64,000 nucleotides of DNA from Sinohyriopsis cumingii (GCA_028554795.2 CM068842.1:53333608-53397607); one strand, 5' to 3'; positions 13,990 to 27,450 are shown, counted from the first letter of the stretch. The notes: generated from the sequence alone by a model not told the origin. Numbers and translations are program-made.

Positions 13990-15690
13990 TTATAATTTTC
14001 GAGCAATTAGTGTCTCTTAGCATTTAACAAAGTCTGCTTGCAGTAGCGTACTAAGGGGAGGGGGGTTACAACATACTTCGATGCTAATACTACTGATTTC
14101 AAGCATAAAATTAAAGCTAAACAACAGCATATAACATGTTTACATATATTATTAAGTACGTCTTCATTTGTCTTTCCGTGCGCCAAATACCTTCCAACAC
14201 AAAGATTTTCCATATAGGTAAATTAGTTGTACCAATCTTAAACAACCATATATTTCGACATATATAATATCAATGTATAGGTTCCTCATCAGTTTAAATC
14301 GATCTGTGCCAAAAAAAGTCGAGAAAATTAATAATAAAAAAGTTGGTATTTATGACTCATTATTGCTTGCGACTTTACCGATCTTCATATCCTTGATATG
14401 TGCATCTACCCTTCCCGTTTTGCGATAGTAGCACATACTTGGATGCTAATACTATAGATTTGAAGCATATAATTTAAGATGTACAACATTAAATAATATG
14501 TGTATGTATCTTATTAAGTACGGTTTCATATGTCTGTTTGTGCACCCGATGCCTTCCTATCCGAACGGTTTCCATATAGGTGAATAATTTATACCAATAG
14601 TAAACAAACACAGCTTTTGACAAATTTCATATTAATATATAGGTTCTCATCTGCCTAAATCGATTTGTGCCAATAGACGTGTGTGAAAATACAAAATAAA
14701 AAAGTTCCACTTTTTACGGAATATCGGGTGCGACTTTACCGATCTTCATATGCTTGCTACTTTAATACACCCTTCCCGTTTTGTGATTGTAGCACATACT
14801 TCGATGCTAATATTAGAGATCTGAAGTATAGAATTAAAACTATACAATATTATAAAATGTGTGTATATATCTTAATAAGCACGTCTTTATTTGTCTGTCC
14901 GTGCGCCTAGATCCGACCTATACGAAAGTTTTTCATATGGGCGAATAAGTCATAACAATCGCAAAAACAACGGTTTTGACACATTTGATATCATATGACA
15001 AATTTGATTTTAATTGATATGTTTCTAATCATACTAAATCGATCTGTGCCAATAGACATGTGTGAAAATGCAAAATAGAAGGTTTTGTTCTTTTTACTGA
15101 ATATCGGGTGCGACTTTACCGATCTGCATATCCTTGCTACGTGAATCTACCATTGCCGTTTTGCGATCGTACTACATATTTCGATGCTATTGCTATATAT
15201 CTAAAGCATATAATTAAAGCCGTACAACTGTATATAGTATGTGTATGTATCTTATTAAGTATATCTTCCTTTGTCTGTCATTTCGCCTAATGTCTTCCTA
15301 TACGATCGTTTTCCATACAGGTGAATAACTCATAACAATAGTAAATAAACCCCGATTTTGACAAATTTGATATAAATTGATAGGTTTCGCATCAGTCTAA
15401 ATCGATCTGTGATAGTAGAAATGTAAGAAAATGCAATATGAAAGTTTTGGTATATTTGACTCTGTATCGCTTGTGAATTTAACAATCTTCATAACCTTGA
15501 TACGTGCATCTTCCATTGCCGTTTGTCTCGGTATCACACACTTCAATGTTTATAGTATAAATCTGAAGCATACAAGGAGAGCTATACAACAGTATATAAT
15601 ATGTGTATGAATCTTATTAAATACATCTTGATGTGTCTGTATGTCCGCCCAATGTCTTCCACAGCGAGCGTTTTCCATATTGTGTATTGT
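13990..15690. repeat. Second array of the ~360-bp satellite, about four copies
   Basis: Landmarks near 14,367, 14,729, 15,110 and 15,468 carry the same blocks as the 1.34-4.33 kb array. The 5' boundary (about 13,990) and the sequence before it match 1,320 and upstream, so the two loci share both the flank and the array. Confidence 0.8.
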
Positions 15691-17000
15691 TCCACTTCCT
15701 ATTTTTACACTACCTAATTTTGACCTAGTTTAATAAACACCCATTTCTACAGAGGACACATCTGTCGCAGCCTCGACATTTTTTTACACTTATCAGCATT
15801 GAGTCACTCGGACAAAAAGATTTGTCAAAAGTCATATCATTATTATTAATGAAGTGAAACAAGGACACATACGATGAAAAAAATAATACATTTCTCCAAT
15901 TCACTTTTTTCCAACCAGGAAGTCCTCTTAAAATCTTTACCAACTATTCTGACAAGGCAAATACAATTTGTTCCATACCAATCATCCAGTCTGCTACTCA
16001 ACATGTGTTAGCTATGTGACTCACAGCTGATAACTGCATCTCCATCACCTTTTTAGAATTGTGTTTTGTGTTTTACGTGAATATGTCATTACTGATTTTC
16101 TGAGGTGGTTCTTGGGTATTTTACTTTGGAGTAATGAACATGAAACACACGTTTATGGTATATTTCATAAATAAATCAGCATCCTCTACATTACTGCTAA
16201 TTTAAATAAAATTACGTGTATTACTATTAGGATGTTTCTCTCAAAAATAGGCAATTTTACTTTAATAGTAAATTTTCAAACGTCCATTAAACTAATCTTG
16301 ATATTTAACTTATTTTGACAAATTAATTCTTTCTAAATGTCTTCTGTCTCCTATTATTTGCACTATTAGAGAAATAAGTTATGAAGTATGCAAAACAGTT
16401 TTGTACCTTAAACAGTACATGTACATTAAAGAATTGGGGTTCTGCATATTCACAATGCCATTTAATTATTGCAAGGATGTTGTACACTAAATCCAGTATT
16501 CTTTTATTATAAGTAAACAATTGTATTATTATACCATCATGATTTTCCCCCAATTTTATTCTTTCAGCTTTTCCAACAAAATATCTGTTCCAAAACAAAT
16601 TTTTTGATAAATATAGGAACAAATTCTGAGTAAACACCATTTTTCTTTTGTTGTCGTTGTTAATGGTAGACTGAGAGAAGAAAATGCAGCAGCATATAAT
16701 ATGAACTTAAGTGAAGTTATGAACTTACTAAGCCTGGATTTAAATAAATGGTATCACTTGTATTTCTAATGACAGCCACAATCCTCTTAGTTTGGGCTCA
16801 AGACCAGCAATAGTGAATAGAGGTATTTCGAAAGACATATAACAGCTCACTCATTATAATGTTACTAATTAGCATTATTGAAAACTTCTTAGATATCAAA
16901 ATAAATAGTATATATGTATGGTGCTTGTTGGCGACATTGGCAGATTATTCACTCCACATCCTGGTTCCCGGGCAGTTTTGATCTCTCACAATAATAATCA
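15691..17000. other. Non-coding host DNA, no gene seen
   Basis: No supported gene. A 105-codon minus frame at 16,323-16,640 is AT-rich, has no motif, signal peptide or membrane pattern, and I do not accept it. Confidence 0.45.
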
Positions 17001-17013
17001 CGGGCATAGTGGC

Positions 17014-17117
17014 TCGTTACAAAGAAAATCAACAGATTTGGGTTCTAACCTGTAACACTATTAACATATTATATTGTTACAGGTTAGAACCCCATCCCTT
17101 GATTTTCTTTGTAACGA
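17014..17117. repeat. Palindromic fold-back, about 42-nt arms
   Basis: Arm 'gttacaaagaaaatcaa...ggttctaacctgtaac' (17,016-17,056) is answered by 'gttacaggttagaacc...ttgattttctttgtaac' (17,076-17,115) with a spacer of about 20 bases. Weaker pairing continues outward ('cgggcatagt' against 'atcatgggca'). It is likely a short fold-back transposon or MITE. No gene is associated. Confidence 0.65.
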
Positions 17118-17478
17118 CCCCCTGTCATCATGGGCAGTAAATTTGAAACATACTACTTCCGGGTCAATCTATTTTTAAGGTGCAATATATACTAGTACAT
17201 AATGGGAGGTAACTCAAGTTGTGCTATTCAATTCAATTCATTAATGAAAAAATGGAAATAAATAGGTAAAAAGGCAATTATTTATTTAGCAGATGAATAT
17301 TTATCGAATATTTAACATTCAGCAGCATAAATATGCATTTATTTTATTGATATTTGTGGCAAGAGTGCAGAAAAGGACGACGTGCTTCGTGGGCAGATGG
17401 AAATCTGCCCACGAACTTTTATCTGCCCACGAAACCGTCTGAGGACGACAAAACTGCCCACGACCCACCTTAAATAAT

Positions 17479-17517
17479 AGTATATATATATAGATATATA
17501 TATATATATATATAGAT

Positions 17518-17601
<84 letters not shown>

Positions 17602-17610
17602 CATATATTA
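17479..17610. repeat. (TA)n microsatellite
   Basis: Long ta tract with a few g interruptions at its left end. Confidence 0.95.
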
Positions 17611-17619
17611 CATATATAG

Positions 17620-18456
17620 CAATTTTAATAAGCACTTATAAACTTTCGTATGACTCATCAAATCATGAACCAGACGTTTTGTTGACACATTTGCCTGTGA
17701 ATAATGTTTTCGTATGACTCTAAGCACATCTTTGAACAACGGGTCTATCTGTGTTGACTCTTGCATCTTCTAAACTATTTGAGAACTGAATTAATACTCT
17801 TAACTCTAAGACACTAGCTCTTTGTGTTTGTGGGTATGTGTATGTGTTTGTGTGTATGTGTATGTGTTTGTGTCTACGCTGACAGCTTAAATTTTAAACT
17901 CTAAACCATCACCATTCACTTTGACATTAGAAACCATTCTACAAAAAATAAACACTTTTGTCCCCATAAACTTTACTGTCCCAAACGTGTCACCTACATA
18001 TTAAATTCTCATTGACCCATACATTCGTTTGTCCCTATAGACCCTTTTATTCTTATAAATAGTTCGCATAGCTTTTTCCATACCCACCTATAGTAGCGTG
18101 TGTTAAGGTCATCTCGAACACTTACTAAGTTTCCGACCTATTGAGGTCAGCCACTTGCAAAACTGTTGCCATTTTGTCCCTATTGTCCAGTGCTTTGTCA
18201 TCACCTGTCTTATTACTTGGTCCCTCAACTACCCTACCTTATTACATTCCCTTTGTCCCTCGAATCATTATTCACCATAGAAACTGATTTGTCCCGCAAT
18301 TCAATATTCTTTTCTTTTCTTTTTTTTGTTGTTGCTAGGAAGTACCCTAGTCTCAACGTCACCTGAATTAAATACTTCCATGGACAATTTTACTCTGCTA
18401 GGCAATCACCTGTCTTCAGATGTTATTTATCTCTGTTTAAAAGGTAAATCAGGTTT
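17620..18456. other. Non-coding host DNA, no gene seen
   Basis: No coding or RNA signal. A short 'tgtgtttgtgggtatgtgta' imperfect repeat lies near 17,820-17,872. Confidence 0.45.
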
Positions 18457-18675
18457 CACTGTGCTTCAACGTATAATTTCACTGTACTTTCACTGTGCTT
18501 CAAAAGTATAATTTCACTTTGCTTCAAAGTATAATTTCCCTGTGCTTCAAAGTATAATTTCACTTTGCTTCAAAGTATAATTTCCCTGTACTTCAAAGTA
18601 TAATTTTTCTGTGCTTCAAAGTATAATTTCACTTTGCTTCAAAGTATAATTTCACTGTGCTTCAACGTATAATTG
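18457..18675. repeat. 23-bp minisatellite, about nine copies
   Basis: Unit 'cactttgcttcaaagtataattt' and close variants repeat head to tail. The first copies are more diverged. Confidence 0.85.
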
Positions 18676-19885
18676 CATCTATATGGCTGTTAAACGAGAA
18701 ACACTGGCAAATAAAACTGGATAAATTATTTCACGCGAGACAGTTTTGTTTCATAAAGTTGTTTTTAGAATACATAATCCTCCAGTTACTGTTATGATTA
18801 GTCATAGTTACTTCCCCTTTCCTATCAAACAGAGCGCAAAACACCCTTGCTGACACAATGAAGACAAATAATAATTAAAAAAAACACACAATTTAAGCGA
18901 TAGATAACAGAGGTGTAAGCAGAATTAAAATTACTATTTCATTAATATGCATTTTTTTATGTCTCATATGTGTTTATAAACCCTGTTTAAGTAATTCATG
19001 TATTGAAATAATTTAATAATAATATTTCCTTGATTTTTTAAATTCAAAATCAATAACGTATTGATTGTTTAGAAGCATTGCAATGCTAGTTCCTTTTTGT
19101 TGTGTCATATAATATAGTTACATTTAAATAACTTTGTTTTGTTAGGTTTGCACGTGTTATATCTATATTTGTGCGTCTTCTAGAGCATAACAGTTACTTT
19201 GAGCTCATCGTGCTTCGATCACTGCATGCCAGAATCAGTCAAACATTGCGACAAACAATACTGGACGGTTATAAATTCAAATTCAAAACAGCATCGTGAA
19301 TTATCTATAGAAGTGAAAGGTATCTTTAACAATAATGACCCGGGAAGTATTTTGAGCCCATACCAAAACCCTCCTTCGCAAAATGTAAACATTTATTGAT
19401 GCTCTTTCTTATTTAGGAAGTATTTACAATCCCAAATATGTTTCTTATATTTCTAAAGAGTGACAAATCCTTCGTTACCTTGAGTATGTATTGACAGAAA
19501 TAGAACTTTTCTTACATTTCTACGAAGGTAAATTGTTTGTAAAATATTAGGCTATGCCAAACATTCATACTTGCGCAGAATTGTTTGTACAAAAATATCT
19601 CATTATTATATATAAACGAAATTGTAGGTGGGTTTCGTTGTCGCAAACAGCTCTACCCGTCAGTGGTTTGTTGTTAATCTTGGTCACATAGGAATACTGA
19701 CTAATGTTAACACACTGCACACACAAAGCTTAGGCATCTTAGAATCCGTTCTGCCTCGAGTTCCTTGGCCCTAGGTACGATCGTGCCTGGAATATTTATG
19801 AACCTAATTCTATCTGAATCGTCACAGAATTTAAGAATCTTGTTAGGACGCTTACCACGTTATGGAAGAACTCTCAAGATAAGTG
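18676..19885. other. Non-coding host DNA, no gene seen
   Basis: Short frames only (at most 66 codons). No recognisable motif. Confidence 0.45.
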
Positions 19886-19890
19886 AAATG

Positions 19891-20514
19891 GCGTTAAACC
19901 CACAACAACAACAACAACATACTGAATAAATCAATTCCCTCTTTCGAACCAACCTCACGAATGACAGAAATATCCGGGTAACACAAAAACGCCAGATTTC
20001 GACGCATCTCGGTTAACAACAAGATTAACAACGTCATGTTATAAGTTCTGTTTGATAAAATCCTGAATTTTATTTAAATTTTCTGAACGTCAGACTTATG
20101 CCATAATAAATGCCAAGCTATCAGAGGGTATATACTCAATTTAAAGTTAGACATATTTTTAGTTATACAGACAAATTTGAATTCATTTGTATGCTCTATT
20201 CATTATTTAATAAGTTATGTACGTGTTCTTACAATCCAGTGCAATTATCCTTTACTGAGACAGATTCATGCATAATAACAATCATGTCCAGTCGTTTGCA
20301 TGTACGCACCTGAGTAATAGACTTCATTGCACTCACATCTGAACTGAATCTGTTTTGTTTATTACACGGCCCAATTATTTGTGTAGCTATCACCGAGATG
20401 CGTCGAAATCTGGCGTTTTTGTGTAACCCGGATACTTCTGTCATTCGTGAGGTTGGTTCGAAAGAGGGTATTGATTTATTCAGTATGTTGTTGTTGTTGT
20501 TGTGGGTTTAACGC
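19891..20514. repeat. Inverted repeat, ~122-bp arms, ~380-bp spacer
   Basis: 19,891-20,012 reappears as its reverse complement at 20,392-20,514. The left arm starts with a SINE A tail (gcgttaaaccc plus aac repeats) and the right arm ends at the tail of the minus-strand SINE A copy that follows. The unique parts of the arms (around 'cgaaccaacctcacgaatga' and 'cgccagatttcgacgcatct') are not SINE, so this is an inverted duplication of the SINE junction, not just two SINEs. Confidence 0.75.
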
Positions 20515-20748
20515 CATTTTTCAGCACACGATAGGCTATACATGGCGACCAGTATTAATGGCGGAAGAAGAACCCGGGAAAAGCCTGGAAAGAACCATCG
20601 ACCCACGAGAAGCTACTGGCAAGCTTTCTCACATACCCACATTGGCTGAATCCGAGACTAGAACCGGCGCAGGCAAAGGTGAGATGGCAGTGATCCGTAA
20701 CGGAGAGCGCTTTAGACCACTCGGCCACTCGGGGCCCCCTTATTCAGT
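20495..20748 (-). mobile_element. tRNA-derived SINE, family A, minus orientation
   Basis: On the minus strand: tRNA-like head with 'ggccgagtggtctaaagcgc' (Leu/Ser-tRNA-like A-box region), then a conserved central block (gaaagcttgccagtagcttc ... tggttctttcc ... cattaatactgg), then the 'gcgttaaaccc' tail with aac repeats. The central block and tail are also seen at 24.89 kb and, truncated, at 37.33 kb. The organisation resembles central-domain SINEs of molluscs. Confidence 0.75.
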
Positions 20749-20759
20749 ACGAGGAGCAA

Positions 20760-21785
20760 AGGTTCTAAACCAACGGGTCTGCGGGACACAGAGACTCAAA
20801 GGGATCTTCATCAAGTTGTGAGGGGCGTGCTACGTGAGGTTGTTCTTTCATCTTGACGGACCTGGGGAAAAGAAGACATATATAGTGCAAGTCGACCTGA
20901 TGCAACAAGATATATGCCAACGTACATTCCTTTTTGCACCTGACATTCAGTGTCACAGTGTGAAGAAAAATCGATCATACATCCATCAAATTTGTTCATA
21001 TTTGTTCATAAATTCCATACGTTGATCACATTTGTTCATAGATCCATATATTAATCAAATATGCTGAAAAGTTCCAAACACTGGTCAAATCAGTTGACAT
21101 ATGAGATAATTTCCGAAATATTTTGATCTTATCCACTTAGGAACGAAATCGTTGTGATATATTCGTTTTCCGATTTTGTTCTCTTGAGTAATGAGTATGA
21201 TTCTTTTGTCATGTATATTTCATTTGTAGTGTTTGTTAGTTATCGTTTTATAGTTTTTATTTCTTTTAAATTTCATGATATGCTATTCTAATGGAACATT
21301 GTATGCTGGACTTAACCTTGTCTAAAATAAAATTTATTTTCTACTTGAACTGATTATTGATTTTTTATTCTGTAAACAGCTATTACATAGCTAATATATT
21401 CTCAATTTATATGGGTTTAATATTATGATTATTATTAATATCAGTAAACATGTTTATTTGGGTCTGGGTCCAGGTTATTGGGATTCCCCTGGCGTACCTG
21501 AGATAGCCTATGTTTTATATCATTATTGTAGTAACTTGTTTCAAGTTATAATTAACATTTATACCATGCAAACATTTGGAAGCTTAAAGATTGAAATTTT
21601 CCATTAGGTAATATATTTTTAAATTAGAAAATGCTAATTGTGGCCTGAGGTAATGTATATGACTGTAAAATCTTGTCTCTGAAAAAATTGTTAATTCGTG
21701 CTTTATCATCTAACAGAATCAGTTTTAATTAGAATGTATAGCTTATCTATGATACGATGAACTATTATATCATCGTTGCAAGAAA
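20760..21785. other. Non-coding host DNA, no gene seen
   Basis: A short direct repeat of 'catacatccatcaaatttgt'-like units (20,975-21,050) is the only structure noticed. Confidence 0.4.
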
Positions 21786-21792
21786 CTAAAAG

Positions 21793-22072
21793 GATCGCTC
21801 CGGTGGCCTAGTGGTTAGAGCTCCCGCCTCGGATGTGGGAGGTCATGGGTACGATCCCTTGGCGCTCAGCATTAAAAGGTTAGTGTTAGGGCTGGTCGGC
21901 CTGGTGTCAGGATAATATGACTGGGTGAGACATCATGCTACATGTCTGCGGCATGATGCCCCAATGCTAGGCATCACTATAAACTGTCACACTGCAGACA
22001 TCGTTGCGATATGACTGAAAAATTATCAAAGCTACGTTAAAAATCTAAATCAAACACAAACACACACACACA
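21793..22072 (+). mobile_element. SINE family B, plus orientation, near full length
   Basis: Head with 'ggcctagtggttagagctcc' and 'ggtacgatccc' boxes, body with 'gtgtcaggataatatgactg' and a gcggcatgatgcc segment, and a (CA)n tail. Best preserved copy of this family in the window. Confidence 0.8.
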
Positions 22073-24840
22073 AGGAAATAAAATAATTGTAGTACTCTAG
22101 CTAGGGACTTATTTACTGATCAGCCCATCGTAGGAAGTTGCCACTTGATGATTACTTAACGATGGGTTGTTTACATGATCATAAAGGACTTATCTAGAAT
22201 TTAATCGATATTTAGTATAGTGCCTTTTGTTTATGTGGGTGCGTTTTTGTAAACTCGTTACCATTTTATCCAGACCCAACTGCTTTTTGAATATTAATAA
22301 AATATTTATAAACGAATTAAACTGGCAGCTTTGTGCCTAAAATACTGTTTTTTCATATCACGGTTCTTTCTTTTGTTCTTTCGTCTGTTGATAATTTAAA
22401 AAAACATCCTTCTGTAATTAGTACGTCTGTCAGCTAATTTACTATTTCATCTCTTATAATCATTTAGAAAACATATTTCTCAATGTTTTCTATCTTTGAC
22501 TAATATGTAGAGGTGACATAATAAAAAGGAAATTTAGTGTTTTTAGATTTTAACTGTTTTTTCACCATCGTTCAGTTTTCGTATATTTCCTTCTGGTGAC
22601 AGACAATCTACAATTGACTACATAATCATGTGCTTTGAAATAAGCACACCTGATATGTTGTCTAGGTGTTCTGGCCGCACGTGGTAAATTTTAAATGTTC
22701 ATTCTACTACCGTACAAAATTTTTTATTCTTCAGAGTTTGTGATGAGGTAAGAAAGCTCAACGTCAAAGCGTTTCTGATTGGACATTTTTTTATTTTTAA
22801 AGCTCGCATACAGCTTATTCAGATGTTTCGATTACTGAAGACGTATTATCTAAAAGTTTTTTCTTATGGCCCTACAAAAAATTAACAACATGGTAGGGGC
22901 ATTATACTATTTTGAACTTTGACAATAAGACCTTGGACTGAGAAGCCAGAAATGAATCATGTTTCCTTGCTGATTAATTGGCAGTTACTACAGGTCAGTA
23001 TGAAACCGAGTTTATTAACATAGATTTTGTGAAGGCAGTTCGCAATTAAATAAATATTATGGCTGTTAATACTGCGTCTGATCGGTCTCCTCTTGATCTT
23101 ACTTTTCTTTCATCCTATCTTCCTATCCTTTCTCTCGACCTTGAAAGAATTTTACTAGTGTAGGTTAAGAACTGCATCGATCTTTCTGATTTGGCCAACA
23201 AATTCAAAATATGCTGAGTGCGAAACGATCTGTAATGCACTGTGAAGGTTATATATTCTGGTAGTTTGTCAATCGCTAATACAGACTGCTTATCAATACA
23301 TCTTTCTTGTATTACTGTACAAAATCTTGGTTATTCGTAGTTTTCACATGCAAAAACTCCTATTTAGAACATGTTTACTGCTGCCTTTACAGAATGTAAT
23401 ATATCTTCAGCGTAACTGAGAAATGTTACAATTCCCTCCAGAGAAATTGTTAGGTGGGATTTTGAAACTCCTCGTATTCTGCTACGAATTTTTTTATGAG
23501 AGGAGATTGTTAATAGACTTCAAGTTTTATATTTCCGTTAACAAACTTTTTCATGTTATGCCTGTTATGCAATGTCAAAGGCTTTATATGTTTTAGTCTT
23601 GTAGAAAGACCTTCTCTTTTGTGTAACATATTTGGAAATTTTTCTTTTCTCTGTTGTTATATTCAGTATAAACAAAAACCAGTTTCGTTTGAATTAAGAC
23701 CATTAGCCAACAAATGAATTTGTTAGGCGAGTACTTTATTAAGTCCAACACGTTTTCTGGGAGTATGGTAGATTGAATGATCCTCGGCGTCTGGAAATCA
23801 GATGTCCTCTTATTCAGACGTATGTTGGACTAGGTTCTTTAATAGACATTGAGTTTAGTTAGTCCGTACACATTATTTTCATATAACACAGGAAGAAGCA
23901 TTCTTTTTAATAGTTGTACATTAGGAACTTTAACGATCGTGTTATAAGTTTTTCTGCATACACTTATACTGTACATGCAACTTCTTTCAAACTATCCCAT
24001 AACCTGTATCCTGTTCTTTGAGCCGATTCTTAGAGATTATTTGACTCATTTAATTTATATTAAGAGGAGAATAAATCCGGAATGATATGTTTCGATTTCT
24101 CGGAATGTCGATATTCTTAAATGCACCTAATTGAACTTCTGGACGAATCTTGAAATGCTTTTATTTTCATTTACATTGCGCAATTAAAAATATATTGAAA
24201 TTGTACACGAGAGAATATGCAATAAATACTAAACTAAATTAATGTTTTATTCCAAGCCTGGTGAAAACAGCTTAATACATTTCTACTCTGCAACAAACCC
24301 GTTCTTTGCATCGACTTGGAAAAACAGATATGTACCTTAATATTGAAATCACGCTCATTGAGTTGCATTGATGTTTTATTCATTTCACAGCGATGTGACA
24401 AGTTGAACTGCCTATATATGAATGCCTGGTTTTCATTTAGCATTGTTCAATTAGTTCTACCAACGGTTTATTCATTTCATGCAAAGCTGAATAGAGAGCG
24501 TCTTGGCTTCGTGTAATTTACAAAGAATTTTGATACAAAAGTAAATTTTTTTTTTAAAGAAACACAAAACCTAGTATCAGTACTACATACTATTTAAATA
24601 TTAAGTTTTGTGTCCCTTCAACATAGAACTAAATTGTAAGCTGCTATATCCAATTACTCCATTAATTTAAATAGCTGGATTAATTTTGTCCAATAGGAGC
24701 GTATCTCACATAGCTTTCTACGTAATACCGATTATGTTGCTAAAATAATATTTATAATACAATATGTACACTCTAACATATTATTTGTCGCTCTCCAGTA
24801 GTGTCCACACATACACCTTGATCATTCTAATTATCTACAT
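22073..24840. other. Non-coding host DNA, no gene seen
   Basis: About 2.8 kb of AT-rich sequence with only chance frames (up to 69 codons). No RNA gene or repeat recognised. Confidence 0.45.
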
Positions 24841-25300
24841 GTCTTACTCGTACACATTTAATTAACATTTATGGTTTTACTCATACACATCGAGTGGCCG
24901 AGTGGTCTAAAGCGCTCTCCGTTACGGATCACTGCCATTTCACCTCTGTCTGCGTGGGTTCGAGTCTCGGAATCGGCTAATGTGGGCATGTGAGAAAGCT
25001 TGCCAGTAGCTTCTCGAGGGTCGGTGGTTCTTTCCGTGGTTTTCCCAGGTTCTTCCTCCACCATTAATACTGGCCGCCATGTATAGCCTATCGTGTGCTG
25101 GAAAATGGCGTTAAACCCTACAACAACAACAACATACACATCGAATTGACATGTATATGGTTTTACTCGTACACATCGAAGTTACATGTATATGGTTTTA
25201 CTCGTACACATCAAAGTTACATGTATATGGTTTTATTCATACACATATATTATTTACGTATGTGTAGTCTTACTCGTAAACATCTTATTTACAAATGTAT
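24840..25300. repeat. ~36-bp minisatellite split by a SINE
   Basis: Units of the form 'tacacatcgaagttacatg' + 'tatggttttactcg' occur before (24,845-24,893) and after (25,133-25,300) the SINE A copy. The SINE therefore landed inside an existing array. Confidence 0.7.
24891..25132 (+). mobile_element. SINE family A with perfect 12-bp target duplication
   Basis: tRNA-like head (gagtggccgagtggtctaaa ... gtgggttcgagtctcgg), central block and 'gcgttaaaccc' tail with aac repeats. The 12 bases 'catacacatcga' occur at 24,882-24,893 and again at 25,133-25,144, the expected LINE-mediated target duplication, although part of this match is also expected from the minisatellite it sits in. Confidence 0.75.
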
Positions 25301-25727
25301 GGTTAGAATGCGAAGGCATAAATATGCATCATTCATTTTAATTTACTATTATAGACGTCCTTTTCCAATGTACCTGTCGCGTAAACTGAATAAATATCTC
25401 TTTAACTCTATGAAACCATTCGACTCGATAAGCCGATAACCCTAGCAGTTTGTAAAGGCAGCCAACTGAAACCGGCACATGTGTCATATTCTAGGTTAAA
25501 TTTAGACTAAGTGATAAGGTATGTTCGATTGTTGTCGTTGATCACTTGACTTCATAATGTGATTAATCTTTGTGGGAAATTATACCAACGGAAACGACGA
25601 CTCGGGTCCAAGGCAGACATGAAGGTTTCGTCGAGAATATTTTTGAATTTAATGACTATAAAGGATAGGTGCCGACAGGGCAGACACTTTTATTGGAATC
25701 AGTTCATTGTGAATTTTGACAACAAAC

Positions 25728-26547
25728 ATGGCGTCCATAGTTAGGAATATGTCAACTACGAAGGTCTATGTATTATTCTTCTTTATATGTATTGAGTTTG
25801 ACTCTTTAACAGGTGGACATGATCAGACCAATCGTATGTTCAGCATGTCATCTGAGGCCCAAAGAGGAGATGATATAACGAAATTATGTTACAGCGAGGA
25901 CGCAACATTGACCTCAAATATATCACCTTCTGATATACGAAGCCCAATTTTGTTTGGAGTGGGTACATGCGGTGAACTTAGTGTACTCGAGACTCACGTG
26001 TCTTTTTCAAGGAATGATATCAATACTGCATCACATAATTTCAGGAGCTCGGATTCAATCACGGAAAATGTGTGTAAACACTTAAAAAACAAAACTGACG
26101 TACTTCAATTCCCGAGAAGGGTCTATATGGGATACCTACATAATAGTATGGGCGAATTCTCAATTTTGGGAATAGAGAGTCTTTTTGCTTGTACGTCTGA
26201 TGGAGCATCGCATAATATTTCATACAAACTCTATGGAGAGGGTTGTGAGAACTTTAAACTGGATCCTTTCCAAAACAACGGTCGAGAGGAACTTTTAGTA
26301 AAGTTTATGTACCATGTGCCTGAAAATAAATACCATTTGACGGTGTTAGCAGAAAAACTCGATGGCAGAATGGGCCATACGTATCTATGGATATATGCAA
26401 ATAGGTCTTTGTTGGACATTGATGCGGCTAAACATAAGTCCCATATGGAAAATATAACTAATAGGAATATGTCTATTCACTCCGGAACAACGTCGGATGA
26501 CATCCGCTCTGCCACTAGATATTTAGTATTGGAAATCGATCAAAAAG
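25728..26547 (+). CDS. Host gene exon 1: secreted/type I membrane glycoprotein, unknown family
   Basis: Open frame starting at an ATG in good context (aacaaacATGG). Residues 13-24 form a hydrophobic signal-peptide core (VYVLFFFICIEF). The next ~245 residues look like an extracellular domain with several cysteines and six N-x-S/T sequons (NIS, NKT, NIS, NRS, NIT, NMS). The frame reaches a consensus splice donor (aaaag|gtaaga) at 26,548 in phase 1 and continues in frame into an exon at 28,030 with a membrane span. An earlier in-frame TTG is possible but unnecessary. I do not recognise the family. Nothing links this gene to the Polinton 20 kb away. Confidence 0.6.
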
Positions 26548-27414
26548 GTAAGATATAGTACATCATACAATAATGGACAATTCTCCTTATCACGCCAGTC
26601 TCAATGCCTTCCGTGGAGGACGTCCATGTTTCCTGTTTGCCAGTCTAATAATGATATTTGTTTCATCTTGTGCCCGAAGATTGGAATTTAAAAATCACTC
26701 AAATCTTTTTTTGTTTTCTGACAATGATTAGCGATGCTACCGTTCTAATATTTCTCTTAATGCAGGAGATACCCTGGTTTTTCTCCTGGCAAATCATTTA
26801 AGACTCATGCATGCTTTGGACTTTCATGAGTCACTACGCACATTGTTTGGTCTAAGGGAAATATAATCTGAACAGTGATGATGTAAAAGGATTTTAGGAT
26901 TTTTAAATTAGGTTTGGTAAGCTTGAAGAAAAATGCCTGCTTTCCCATTCAACATATCCCGACCATGTATAACTTGGTCAGTACGTTTACTTACGAAATA
27001 GGATAATAAAGGTATGCTTTGAAGGAGGATATAATGCCCACAATCCAATCAAGACAGAAGAAAATAAATGAAGTAACATAGTTCAAGTTTGTATCTCTAT
27101 TATCATCTTTAGCATCATTATCATCATCACCTTTGATGCCAAACAATGGTAATGAAAATCAAAGCATGCTATATCAAATTTAGAGAAAAGATTCTTGCAA
27201 TATTTATTTATTTACAGCCCTGTAATATTAATTCACCAACTCTCGTGTCAGAAATCCAATTTTACGCTCTTTAATTCATGTAAATCATAAGAAGCTAAGG
27301 AAATAATCGTTTATTTGAAACAAAAATGTATTTATGACAACATGTGCTGTGCAATTGGAAGTAACATCTGGCCTGAGTGATTAGCATCATCCTATTATTT
27401 CTTACTCTCCCTAC

Positions 27415-27450
<36 letters not shown>

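Noticed and set aside
16323..16640. 105-codon minus frame in host DNA
   Set aside because: AT-rich composition, no domain, no splice or promoter context.
17339..17635. 98-codon Tyr/Ile-rich minus frame (and similar ones at 43,166-43,434 and 45,532-45,714)
   Set aside because: Translation of (TA)n microsatellites.
20447..20821. 124-codon plus frame (and the 93-codon minus frame at 24,858-25,139)
   Set aside because: Both lie within SINE A copies and translate the SINE.
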